From: Clytia hemisphaerica
Lineage: Eukaryota; Cnidaria; Hydrozoa; Leptothecata; Clytiidae
Length of the DNA: 64,000 bases
Direction of reading: 5' to 3'
Assembly: GCA_902728285.1 (NCBI GenBank)
Contig: CACVBU010000402.1
Coordinates: 851,930 to 915,929 of the forward strand
This document shows positions 1 through 10,666 of the stretch, one piece after another. Below the pieces are notes generated by a model, which was not told the DNA's origin, made no database searches, and saw only the letters and a list, made by a program, of their open reading frames with translations. Position 1 is the first letter of the stretch. Every line of letters begins with the position of its first letter. The translations under genes were made by a program, and so were the position numbers.

Positions 1-1114
1 TCCAGCCGTAATAAAAAAACATTGAATAAAATGAATATACTTCAAATGTTGATAAATTTGTCTGCAAAATCCTAATATTATAAAATCTTTCTCCTAGAAA
101 TTCGTTAAAATATGATAAAAATGAAAATGCTAGGCTATAATTTGCACACTATACTATTTTCTTCTACGATGCATAAAAAATCAAACCCTATTAAAAATTG
201 ACAGTCAGGAAGTCACAACATTCTGCTTCAGTCTAGTTCAATTGTAGAGCTTGAATTAAATAAGCTGTACACGTCGTGTTATAGGTAATGATGATTATTA
301 CTTAAATATTTTGAAGTTTGTGTTGGCTTTCCTAGTTTGAGACTTCCTTTTTTTTGGGGGGGGGGCATTCTCAAAAATGATCAAAAGGAAGGGGAGGAGG
401 AGAAGGTAAAAAGGGGGAAATGACACAAGGGAGGGGGTAAGAAAATGAGGTCTCCTAATAGGTAGGTAATAAAAAGGGGGAAGTCAAATAGGGATGTATA
501 ATGTCCTATGTTTGAAATAATCAATAAAATAGACATGGTTCAAGAAACTAATAATATATCTGCCTCAGTGTTATTAACAATGATAAATTTAGTATTTGAA
601 AAAAAAAGTTCAATAAATAATCCAAAGCCAAAAATCATTTACATGCATCATCACTTTAACGTCTGAGAATGACAATAGCGGGATTATGTATTGGTGATAT
701 TCTACGGCTACAGTTACAGGGCTACCCATGCAGGTCGTCACCAAAGGCGACATGTTGTTGTCTACTTTGCTCTGTACAGGAAAAACACCAAAACACTGTA
801 TAAGCAAAGTCGACATAATGCCGTACTTCAAATCTCGAGCTTGCTTTCACCCGCCATTACTTGCCTTACTCGCCATTTTCCTCGCCCTGCCTCGCCACTT
901 TAACCGCAGCCGTAGGCGTAGAGAATTCCAGATACATAATCTCGCTAATGTGGGTCCTTTGGTGGTTTAATAGTTAGTATGATTCTCTACTAAAACATTA
1001 TTCTTTGATTAAGTAACCCATTGAATAAACGTTTGTGCAATGACTGTGATAATCATATACCAGAATATTTAAAGAGAGTAATCATTTCCAATCTTCCTCG
1101 TTTCATCCCTATTC
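1..1114. other. gene-free 3' flank of the FITM gene
   Basis: I see no coding exon here. Short open frames exist but have no recognisable domain and no splice context. Positions 351-480 are purine-rich, with a run of G at about 356-366 followed by repeated GGGG/AAGG blocks; this is low-complexity DNA. The region lies downstream of the minus-strand gene at 1115-1975 and may hold its 3' UTR. Confidence 0.5.
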
Positions 1115-1975
1115 CTACGATTCGTGATTCAATTCGGCAATCATCGAAGGTGTGCAAGGAATATATCTGTGGCTAATCTTGAATAGACATTCATAAGCAG
1201 CGTAAAAGCACCCAGCACCCATGGCAAAACCAAGAAGTTTCTGAGACAATGTATGGAAATATAAACAAGTGAAAAATAACATGATTTCCCATAACAACAT
1301 CAATAAAATAAGCATCATGCTGAGTCCTTCGATTAGATTCTCGAAGACCTCTTCACGTATAGGCACACCAAGGACGTACCTGACACCTTTGCCACGTTGT
1401 GGATCGGCAGGTTGAGTGACACCATTATGATTACACGTCACAATATTGGTAGAACAATTTAATTCTTCATTTATGATCATTATACAGAAAGTGAGTAGAA
1501 AACAGTGTCCAGAAATATCAAATCCATTCCAGATGTAATCATTCCGATGGCAGATTTGTTTTGATGATAGCTCACTTCCACCAACACACGTACCAGTTAG
1601 ATTCTCAATAATTTCAAATCCCTTTGTAAAAACAAACCATAACACGGTACAGACTCCAAGCCTAGACAAATGTTTGTAAAATGTACGCCAGTTGTTGACT
1701 TTTTGTTTAATCAGTAGACTTGTGATATAAGCAGAGAGCAAGATGACAGTCCAACCCCAGCCTTTCTTCACAAAATAAACATTGAAAAAATTCTTACTGT
1801 TGGAAAAGTAAGATGCCGGTAGTGGGAAATAGTCATGCAAAAATGAACCAATGACAAAAGTTATCCAAATCAAAGTAAATTTTGTATTTTTACGCATAAT
1901 CAACATGGTTTGTAACGACTGACGATTTGTTGCAACCCATTCGACAAAATCGTTGAATGAAAACATGGTGCTCAA
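1115..1975 (-). CDS. FITM2: FIT family (fat storage-inducing transmembrane) protein
   Basis: This single-exon frame encodes 286 residues. It matches the FIT/FITM family, ER membrane proteins that support lipid droplet formation and act as acyl-CoA diphosphatases. Several hydrophobic segments are visible (about residues 32-48, 72-90, 106-120, 156-170, 218-240, 247-262). The family hallmark SGHCFLL places a histidine at residue 157, and LYFHTLSQK places a second at 241; these correspond to the two catalytic-type histidines of human FIT2 (155 and 214). The spacing between them is longer than in human FIT2 because of a loop at about 172-207. Length is slightly above the usual 260-odd residues. 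The start at 1975 is the first Met; a second Met at residue 4 is possible. The family is clear; FITM1 versus FITM2 is less certain. Confidence 0.88.
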   Translation of the reverse strand: MSTMFSFNDFVEWVATNRQSLQTMLIMRKNTKFTLIWITFVIGSFLHDYFPLPASYFSNSKNFFNVYFVKKGWGWTVILLSAYITSLLIKQKVNNWRTFYKHLSRLGVCTVLWFVFTKGFEIIENLTGTCVGGSELSSKQICHRNDYIWNGFDISGHCFLLTFCIMIINEELNCSTNIVTCNHNGVTQPADPQRGKGVRYVLGVPIREEVFENLIEGLSMMLILLMLLWEIMLFFTCLYFHTLSQKLLGFAMGAGCFYAAYECLFKISHRYIPCTPSMIAELNHES

Positions 1976-2091
1976 AGTATTCTCTCCTAATTTAATTCAC
2001 AATTGTATGATAAATTTAATGCCCTATAAAGAAAAATGTGATTGTTTTTATCTCTTTTATAATCACAAAATAATAACACAGCCTGAATAAA

Positions 2092-2371
2092 TACCGGGTG
2101 CACCACAAAAAATTTCTCTCTTTAAAACTAATTTTCTCGCAATCTAAAAATGTTAAGAGAACCATTCCTATTTCATTTGAAAGAAGCAAAATAAACTTAA
2201 ATTTTGATGGGTCATTCATTAAATTTGATTCATAAGATCAAGAGTTATGCAGAGTTATGCCCAATTGAATAAAAAAGTTACTTTCGGAAAGTGCTCAAAA
2301 ACGTTAAAAATTGACCTATCAAATTAAACAGAAGCATAATTACATGACACATCAGTATTGCGCACCCGGTA
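2092..2371. mobile_element. short foldback element with TACCGGGTGC ends
   Basis: The sequence TACCGGGTGC at 2092-2101 reappears inverted (GCACCCGGTA, with one extra base nearby) at about 2362-2371. The interior is AT-rich with no gene. The short terminal inverted repeat and possible TA flank suggest a decayed MITE, but the evidence is thin. Confidence 0.35.
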
Positions 2372-2601
2372 GAGGGTTTGTTGATTCCAAAAAAATTAAT
2401 TTAAAACTGATCCAAATACTTAATTTAGGAAAAGAAGCAGGCAACATATTATTGCCTTCTCCCAAACAAAGCAAATATCAATAATTGAAATCTGATGACG
2501 TCATTAAAAAATTCATTTTTTCTTATCATGAAATATCTCAGTATTAATAATCAACGTATACCTTGAAATCAGAGTTTTTCAGCGTTCTGAAAAGAAGCAT
2601 T

Positions 2602-2811
2602 GCCGAAAGTTGGTCTAATATGAACATCCCTCATCCTTCTTCAGATATAGCATAGGAATAATATAAAAGTTGGAATCACTGATTGAAAAAAGATTTTTCT
2701 TCTCTGACAACTAAGCAAAGAAAAATAGTTTCGAGCGTTCTATTATCTGCAGCTCTAAGAAAAGGATGTCAAATTAGATGTGGGATGTTGACACTAGACC
2801 AAGTTACAGTA
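2602..2811. mobile_element. decayed Tc1/mariner-type MITE (GTAAGTTGGTC family)
   Basis: The left end reads AAGTTGGTCTAATATGAACA and the right end is its imperfect inverse (TAGACCAAGTTACAGTA). Both ends and the interior (ATAGGAATAAT, AATCACTGAT) match the much better preserved copy at 48371-48596 and the larger relative at 52442-53960. This copy has many substitutions and small indels, so it is an old insertion. Confidence 0.7.
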
Positions 2812-3869
2812 CATCTTTACGTCAGCTTCACCGATTGGTTAATTTCAGAACAGCTTCATGAAAATCATATATAGGCAGATAATTTAAGTTTCTGATGAGG
2901 AAATGTGTTGGAATTTTGATGGCTTGTTGATTTTGTAAAGACAAAGGAAAACAGGTATAGCTTATTCAAACCAAGGACTTGAAGACTTCTTTGTCTTAGT
3001 CAAACTCTGCAACATTGTTAAATTTTGCAGTTTCTCTGCTGCTAAATTTGACAACAATAATTGTCCTTGAATCTCAAACAGAGCCGCAGGGTGTGAAGAA
3101 CAGGGTCTCAAAGCCATGTGCATTTTGTAGGACAACCCAAAAGTAAACTTCCCTACCAAATTTCCACTGAAGATAAAAGGTATTTTCTCAAGCCAGAAAA
3201 TGAAAAGTTCACACACACACAAAATTTCAGACTTAATTTGTAGACTAGAATTTGTAAAATCGCTGGAGAATTTTGGAGGAAAGTATCAAGCAATAGAGTT
3301 CATCTTAAGGAAAACATTGATCGAAAAATCTTATCATTTGATAAAGGATTGCCAAGTTTACAGGCCTTTTTTTAGTCCAAAATTTTCTTACACTGATGTC
3401 AGAAACAATGAATCTCGTCTCAACTAATTTTTAAAGCTTCAATAAGCCAATAAGATTTCACCAATGGATAAAAGAGCTCATTAAAAATGCATGATATATG
3501 AGATTATGAGCATACATACATCGTAACTTTTTAAATCGTAGGGCGAGCTTGGCTACAATAGCATACTTCTCTCTTTACACCTCCATGGTGAGACAGATCT
3601 CTGCCTTAAAAAATTTACAGAAAAAAATTTAAATTTAGCGCTGTCCTCACTTTCTAAATTTAAAACAACAACAAGAATATTGCCTTTTTAGTAAGAAAAT
3701 ATGACCTTTGAAATTTGATTGCTGTATTTTTAACTGACATTTGGAGCTGGGTAATTCAAACTCTTAACCCAAACCATGATATTCATTTCACCTTTAGCAT
3801 ATTAAAGAAAATCATAGCATGGATCTCGATGCTAAGTTTGACAATGCTAAAGTTGCAGAATTTTGCAGC

Positions 3870-3960
3870 TTTTCGATTACGTTCGATTGATGTTCAATTA
3901 TGTTTGATTGATGTTCGATTACGCTCGACTTCGTTCGACGGGTGGTCGATTAAATTAGAT
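3870..3960. repeat. TCGATT-rich degenerate short repeat
   Basis: Six-to-eight-base words such as GTTCGATTGATGTTC and GTTCGATTACG recur several times in about 90 bp. Similar TCGAAT/TCGATT-rich DNA occurs at 11100-11400 and 48800-49110, so this is probably one arm of a dispersed repeat. No coding function is seen. Confidence 0.45.
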
Positions 3961-3998
3961 TCCAAATTACCTCAATTCCTTTCAATTTCGAGCGCCTC

Positions 3999-4051
3999 TT
4001 ATTAGGGAGGTTAAGTATCGATACGATAGATAAATCAACGCAACGAACGGG
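3999..4051. repeat. solitary end of the TA-flanked foldback MITE seen at 63.3 kb
   Basis: The stretch from TTATTAGGGAGG through the ATAGATAAATCA block to ACGAACGG matches the terminal arm of the foldback element at 63311-63613 (there TTATTAGTGAGG through to ACGGACG). Only one arm is present here, and it carries a small duplication (CGATACGATA). Confidence 0.55.
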
Positions 4052-4444
4052 CTTTGACACACAACCTGCAGTAAACATGTGGGCCTGCATGATCTGCATT
4101 TTCTAGAATCCAGGCTACAATGACAGTTAGTCACACTAGGAAATCTAGCTTTCAGAAAAAACAACATCAGTCATCTACAGGATACATTTCAACAACAAGG
4201 ATGAGAGTTACCTGAATCAAGTTTGCAAGACAATATTAATTAAAACTTGAAAGTTGGAAACAAAATAAAACGTGCAGCAGCCAAAATCAACCAACCAAAA
4301 TTTGTCATTCAATTCCCGAGACAGCGCTTCGATTTTTAAGGCCTTGTTTATACGCTAAAGTAAAAACAATTACGCACATGTAAACGGGTCATTGTTTGAG
4401 GTCCGGCAAAATTTCCGGGAGATAGCCTATCCGGCAGTGCGCGG

Positions 4445-5215
4445 ATCTGTATCGCCCAATATCAACAAGTGCTGATGCAGAGGAGCTACAAAAAGACCTA
4501 TCCAATCTAACAAAATGGGAAAATGATTGGCAGATGGAATTCCACCCAGACAAATGTAAGATCCTAACCGTCACTAACAAAAGACTCACTGTTGTAGAAT
4601 CCTACAACATACACAATATCAACCTTGAACTGGTAGAGAAGGCTAAATACCTAGGAGTCACTCTAACTAAACGTCTTACTTGGAACTCTCACATTAATAA
4701 TGTATGTGCAAAAGCCAACGCTGTTCGATTCTTCCTGCAAAGAAACCTTGTTAAAAGCAACTCCGAAACTCGCTTAAAGTGTTACAAAATCTTTATTTGC
4801 CCAATCTAGGAATATGCAAGCACATTTGGGACCCTTCCAATAATAATGCTACGAGATAAAAATCGAAATGGTCCAACGAAAATCGCTGCGATGGATTTAT
4901 AAACTCCTGGGATTATGATGTCAGCCCCTCATTACTAAGAATCAAATCTAATTAAAGTCACTTGAGGATCGTAGGTCAATTGCCAAACTAAAGAGGTGCA
5001 TTCATTTATCACAGGACGAAAGAAATAGATCCAGAAAAATCCCAAAACTCAACGCTGCTCTACCTTACGATCATCCAACCACACGGCAGAAACAGTATAT
5101 ACTCATCATTCTTTCCAAGTTCAATTCGCTTATGGAACCGTCTACCTGATGATATTGTAATATTGTAGAATGTGATAAAATTTGAAGAGAATTATTATCC
5201 CTAATTTTAACGAAT
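4445..5215 (+). pseudogene. 3' fragment of a LINE reverse transcriptase (CR1/jockey-like)
   Basis: The frame from about 4447 to 4809 reads as the segment just downstream of the catalytic YADD box in non-LTR reverse transcriptases: LYRPISTSADAEELQKDL, then WENDWQMEFHPDKCK, AKYLGVTL and TWNSHINNVCAKAN. These are the thumb-proximal motifs usual in CR1/jockey-type elements. The catalytic core upstream is missing. After an in-frame stop at 4807 the similarity continues in other frames (a QRKSLRWIYKLLG-like segment near 4870, SLEDRRSIAKLKR near 4955, DERNRSRK near 5020). It ends with a degraded form of the usual PDDIVN tail near 5145. Multiple frameshifts make it non-functional. The last part overlaps the first copy of the 1.2 kb tandem duplication. 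Confidence 0.8.
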
Positions 5216-6197
5216 TTTAAGAGTTACTTTATAGCCAAATTTAGGTCTTTTTTCTTTCGTTTGAAATACTTTTAGTTTTTCTCGCCATGCATCGTTCTGT
5301 GCGTCTCTATTCTAATCCTTATTCTTTAGTCATAAATCTAATCCTCTGATTTTTAGAACAAAGTTTTACTAATCCAAGTTGTATTTTTTTTTATTACGCA
5401 CGAGCGAGCGCAGCGAGCGAGTGCGATTCTTTTGGCAAAAGCGCGGGAAAAAAAGCTGATATGCAGAGTGAAAAATCGATTTTTTTACCCTTTTTTTTCA
5501 GCCTCGTTTCCAATCAATTTTCGTCGTCGTGTGCAACTGTCTTAAGTCCCAATATGGAGAATTATCGCCTGTACCCGACTGTCTTTGGAAGCATTACGTA
5601 ATGGATTTTTTTCCAAGTCGAGCTCCGCGGGAAAAACAGTAGGGTGTTTTCATACGACGATGATTACGTCATTTCTTCGAGAAACGTCGGTGAAAAATAT
5701 AAGTATTCCTCGATCGAGAACGTCGCTCGGTTCGGAAGCGATTGTTGATCGGACATACTGCCTTTTAACAGTCAAAACAAAGATGGCGGAAAATAAACAA
5801 CTGGTTGCTACCGCTCCTGAATTTGATGTGTTCGTTTGGCTTGGCATGAGAGATTGATGCAATCTCTTCTTGAAAAACAAGGATATTTAATCCGGTCGAT
5901 ATTTGATCAACTTTCACAAAAAACTAACTTCAATTTTGCCGTATTTACACAATTCTACAAGGCAGTTGACTGAATATTTGTGGATAATCTGACATGCTAT
6001 ATTGAAAAATTAAATACTGCGACATCAAAAAAGTTTTGAACTCACTTTGCTTTTTTTATGATGGTCAGATGGTAGATGCGGCACCCAAGGATAATGGTTG
6101 TGGTTGATTGAACTGGTAGGCTTTAATGTAAAAATTTAAACCCAAAGCAAATTTACTGATTGATGATTGTGTTTTAAAAATGCAACGTGGGAAACTT
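4979..6197. repeat. tandem duplication, copy 1 (indel-rich)
   Basis: This 1,219-bp block is repeated at 6198-7447 (1,250 bp). It contains the C-terminal LINE fragment, a GC-richer stretch with GAGCGAGCGCAGCGAGCGAG, and a block around 5640-5860. The two copies match nearly base for base but differ by roughly thirty single-base indels, mostly bases missing from this copy. Substitutions are scarce. The breakpoint sits at the shared AAATTGCCAAACTAAAGA-like sequence. Confidence 0.85.
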
Positions 6198-7447
6198 AAA
6201 TTGCCAAACTAAAGATGGTTGCATTCCATTTATCACAGGACGAAAGAAATAGATCCAGAAAATATCCCAAAAAAGTCAACGCTGCTCTACCTTACGATTC
6301 ATCCAACCACACGGCAGAATACAAGTATATAGCTCATCATTCTTTCCAAGTTCAATTCGCTTATGGAACCGTCTACCTGATGATATTGTAAATATTGTAG
6401 AATGTGATAAATTTGAAGAGAAATTATTATCCCTAAATTTTAACGAATTTTAAGAGTTACTTTATAGCCAAATTTAGGTCTTTTTCTTTCGTTTGAAATA
6501 CTTTTAGTTTTTCTCGCCATGCATCGTTCTGTGCGTCTCTATTCTAATCCTTATTCTTTAGTCATAAATCTTAATCCTCTGATTTTTAGAACAAAGTTTT
6601 TACTAATACCAAGTTGTATTTTTTTTATTACGCACGAGCGAGCGCAGCGAGCGAGTGCGATTCTTTTGGCAAAAGCGCGGGAAAAAAAGCTGATATGCAG
6701 AGTGATAAAATCGATTTTTACCCTTTTTCAGCCTCGTTTCCAATCAGATTTTCGTCGTCGTGTGCAACTGTCTTAAGTCCCAATATGGAGAATTATCGCC
6801 TGTACCCGACTGTCTGTTGGAAGCATTACGTAATGGATTTTTTCCAAGTCGAGCTCCGGCGTGAAAAACAGTAGGGTGTTTTTCATACGACGATGATTAC
6901 GTCATTTCTTCGAGAAACGTCGGTGGAAAATATAAGTATCCTTCTCGATCGAGAAACGTCGCTCGGTTCGGAAGCGTATTGTTGATCGGACCATACTGCC
7001 TTTTAACAGTCAAAACAAAGATGGCGGCAAAAATAAACAACTGGTTGCTACCGCTCCTGAATTTGATGTTTCGTTTGGCTTGGCATGAGAGATTGATGCA
7101 ATCTCTTCTTGAAAAACAGGATATTTTATATCCGGTCGATATTTGATCAACTTTCACAAAAAACTAACTTCAATTTTGCCCGTATATTTACACAAATTCT
7201 AACAAGGCAGTTGACTGAATATTTGTGGATAAATCTGACCATGCTATATTGAAAAATTAAATACTTGCGACATCAAAAAAGTTTGAACTCACTTTGCTTT
7301 TTTTATGATGGTCAGATGGTAGATGCGGCACCCAAGGATATGGTTGTGGTTGGATATGAACTGGTTAGCTTTAATGTAAAAATTTAAACCCAAAGCAAAA
7401 TTTACTGATTGATGATTGATGTTTTAAAAATGCAACGTGGGAAACTT
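6198..7447. repeat. tandem duplication, copy 2 (fuller copy)
   Basis: This is the second copy of the block at 4979-6197, with most single-base gaps filled. The LINE tail is better preserved: WNRLPDDIVNIVECD and KFEEKLLSLNFNEF can be read up to the stop at about 6450, although one frameshift remains upstream. The copy runs directly into the 54-bp minisatellite, and its last bases (GCAACGTGGGAAACTT) are already part of a minisatellite unit. Confidence 0.85.
7021..7146 (+). CDS. candidate 41-residue ORF behind an AAGATGGCGGC start
   Basis: An ATG in the context AAAGATGGCGGC opens a 41-codon frame ending in TGA at 7144-7146. The protein begins MAAKINNWLLPLLNL and has a hydrophobic, Leu-rich first half and a charged second half (HERLMQSLLEKQD). 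The start context matches the consensus in which a YY1 site overlaps the initiation codon of many animal housekeeping genes. In the other copy of the duplication (ATG at 5783) the same frame is broken by a missing base. I do not recognise the protein. It could be the first exon of a displaced gene, a small membrane protein, or chance. Confidence 0.25.
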   Translation: MAAKINNWLLPLLNLMFRLAWHERLMQSLLEKQDILYPVDI

Positions 7448-8560
7448 TTGGTTGTGAATTTGGACATTTTCTTGCACATGCGCGTAAGGGGTCAGTCACA
7501 AATCGATTCTAGGTTAGAAGAACGTCAATTGACGTTTTAAAAGCTGACCCACCCACCCACACCCAAAAACGTCAAACACCTTGATATCCCCGAAAATCGA
7601 TAAAAACTGCCTTCATTGCTGTTTCGTCAGCCATCTTGATTTTCACTACGGCTTGCATAGTTTATATTTGAAAAAAAAAGAAACGGAGATAATTTCTAAA
7701 CTTGTTCACAAAATTCCCGTAATTAATTATCTCCGTAGTATGTAGCGACAGAAAGAACGGCCATCTGCAAAAATTCAAGGACCGTTCGGGCCGTCAAACA
7801 AATAAAGAAAAGACTTAAACATCGGGCCGTTTGTTTTGGTTTTCAAAACAAACGAAGCGATCAAACAGAAACATGGCGAGAAGTAATATTTGGCATGGAA
7901 TGAAAAATCGATGTTTCTGAAAAACGTCAACAACCTTTAACCCACCCACCCATATACGTCAATTGACGTTCTTCTAACTTAAAATCGATTTGTGACTGAC
8001 CCCTAATTAAAATGTGGAAATTTTTGCTGTGAATTTGGACATTTTCTTCTACATGCGTTTTAAACTTGGAAAACTTTTGGTTATGAATTTGGACATTTTC
8101 TTCCACGTGTGTTTAAAACGTGGAAAACTTTTGGTTGTGAATTTGGACAATTTCTTGCACATGCGCGTAATTAAAACGTGGAAACTTTTGCTGTGAATTT
8201 GGACATTTTCTTCCACGTGTATTTTAAACGTGGTAAACCTTTGGTTGTGAATTTGGACATTTTCCTCCACGTGCGCTTAAAACGTGGAAAACTTAATTGG
8301 TTGTGAATTTGGATATTTTCTTCCACATGCGTTTAAAACGTGGAAACTTTTGCTGTGAATTTGGACATTTTCTTTCAAGTGCATTTAAAACGTGGAAATT
8401 TTTGCTGTGAACTTGGACATTTTCTTTCACGTGCTTTTAAAACGTGGAAATTTTTGCTGTGAACTTGGACATTTTCTTCCCCGTGCGTTTAAAATGTGAA
8501 AAATGTTTGTCGTTAACTTGACATTTTATTCCACATGCATTTAAAAAATGTAGAAAAGTT
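7434..8560. repeat. 54-bp minisatellite array
   Basis: About eleven degenerate units of 52-55 bp can be lined up on the core TTGGACATTTTC (at roughly 7461, 8037, 8091, 8144, 8199, 8254, 8309, 8361, 8415 and 8468). Each unit has the form GTGAATTTGGACATTTTC, then TTCCACGTGCG, then TTTAAAACGTGG. CCACGT and ACGTGG within a unit are complementary, so each unit can form a small hairpin and many carry the E-box core CACGTG. The array is split after the first unit by the MITE at 7488-8003. Units decay toward 8560. Confidence 0.9.
7488..8003. mobile_element. PIF/Harbinger-like MITE with TAA target duplication
   Basis: The element begins GGGGTCAGTCACAAATCGAT and ends with the exact inverse ATCGATTTGTGACTGACCCC; the inverted similarity continues through AGAAGAACGTCAATTGACGT for about 50 bp. 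It is flanked by TAA at 7485-7487 and 8004-8006. Removing the element and one TAA restores a normal minisatellite unit: the intact unit at about 8160-8175 reads ATGCGCGTAATTAAAAC. GGG-type ends with a 3-bp TWA duplication are typical of the PIF/Harbinger superfamily. The 516-bp interior has no transposase, so it is non-autonomous. Confidence 0.85.
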
Positions 8561-10626
8561 TGTCAGGCAAAAATAAAAGAAAATGTAGTGTTTCCGGAAT
8601 GCGGGTGTGAAGGAAAAAAGCTTTGATGCGACCGGCCAGAAAAAAAAAATTTATTTGATTTTTTTGATGACTTAAGTAGTATATAAGATCATTGAAATAG
8701 AACTTTAACAAATACTTTTATGTACAAACAGTATGAAGTAAGCCAAGCCCTGAATATACTAATGTATCAACTACTAACTAACAAACAATTCTTGATCTAC
8801 AAGTGGGAATATCTAACCAAACTACTTTTATAGCTTAAATGGTCCAACTTGATTTTTTTTATAAGGAACTATATAGATGAACCCATAGTCTGCGGCCAGA
8901 TCAGAAAATTATTATTTTTCACCCGGTTGGTTTCCAGAAACGCTACATTTTTTTATTTTTGCCTCAATTGAAAATTTTTTCAAGCAATATCCTGGCATGA
9001 AGACTTTTGTTCTTTTTGGAAATTTTGCAAATTATGATTGCCAATTATGTGACATTTTTTGCTTTTGCAGCATGCTTTTGAAAATTACAAAATGCCTTCT
9101 GCTAGGGGAATTTTTTCCTTTTGACGTTCTTTCAGATTATGAAAATGTTTCCCAGTATATATGAGATTTTTTTTTCTTCTTAAAATTGCATTACACTTTT
9201 TTTTATATAAGAACCAGTAAAATTTTTCTGAGCCTCGACTGTTCGTCTTTTTTTTTGCACTTTGAGCTTCCATCATGTTCTTATTAAAAGGATGTAAGTC
9301 AGGTATTTTAGGAATTAAACCCAATTTTTATTACTTTGACCCCTAAATTTATTGAAATTGAGTAGTTTCAGGCTCAGCATTGTTCCTAAATTGTTCTTAG
9401 TTTTTGGCGATTTTGAGCCTTGTTGTTCTTATAAAATTGTTCTTATATTAAAAAAAGTGTATGTTTAAAATTATGAAATTGTTTCCCTGTTTTGAAAGTT
9501 TATTACTTTTTGACATGCATTTCAAAAAATATAACTTTTGGATGCTATAATTTTTTACCTTTTTTCAATATTTTCAATATTTTTCCTTTTCTCCAATATT
9601 TTATATATTAAACCTTTTTTCCAATATTTTATATATGAAAGTATATGCAAAATATTTCATCTATTTTGAAAATATAAATTTTCCTTTGGTTTTCTTATCG
9701 TAATATATATATTCTCAATTTTTGACGAACAAGATCAATTTTTGTAGATATACATTACCCCCTGATTTAAGAAAAAGAGAAAAGAGAAAAAGTATTTTAG
9801 GTTGAAATTTTAAGATATTTGAGTTAAAAAAACTTCAAAAAAGCAGTTTGTTTTGAAAATAGAATATCAACTTTCTTTTGGTTCACCAGAGTTTGTACAT
9901 GTTTAGAATGCAGTGATAGAAATTTTCCTTGCTCTCGTGACGATCATGAAAATTACCAAAAAAGGTTTGTTCACCATGCAAATATCGCGAAAATAGCCCA
10001 AATCATGCCTCGAATTATTTCCCGATCACGCATCACGCAAACGGCTGGGTACAACTTTTTAAAATTGTATCATAGAATGGCTAACTTTCTCATTCCCGGG
10101 AAAACATACCTGCCCCGTCTCCGGGATCTTTTTGCTTCTAGGCGTCTCCGGCTAAAATCGGTGTTGAATCTACTTTTGTGGCGTTTTGGTCCTTTTCGTT
10201 GTACACTAGCAATCGGAAAGTCTCGCTGGGAATAAGGAAGTTTAGCAATCCTACGGTATGTAGTGTAAAAAACCTTTCGCTTGCGAACACGAGATTTTCG
10301 TATCGTGCGTAACCCCTTTTACAATTGATAAATATATATTTTATTTTATACCTTTTTCATATAATCTATACTTATTTATAGTAACGCCTATAACAATTCA
10401 TATCTTTAGTTAAATCCCGAGAAATCACATTCAGCTTCAATATACTACTAGACTTCTCGAATCTGCCTAAATCTAGCTCTTTTTTATCTTAGTCTTTTTG
10501 ATTTTTTGATTTTTTTTGATTTTAGACTTTTTAATTATTGAATAAAGCATATTTTATTTTATTTTATTTATTTATTGATTATTCATTTACTACTTTTTAT
10601 TCGCAATTTAATATTATTATTATTAT

Positions 10627-10666
<40 letters not shown>

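Noticed and set aside
4389-4589. Minus-strand ORF over the LINE fragment
   Set aside because: It is the antisense shadow of the reverse transcriptase reading frame at 4447-4809.
8049-8270. Minus-strand ORF with repeating KFTTKSFP-type motif
   Set aside because: It is a translation of the 54-bp minisatellite, whose units are close to a multiple of three.
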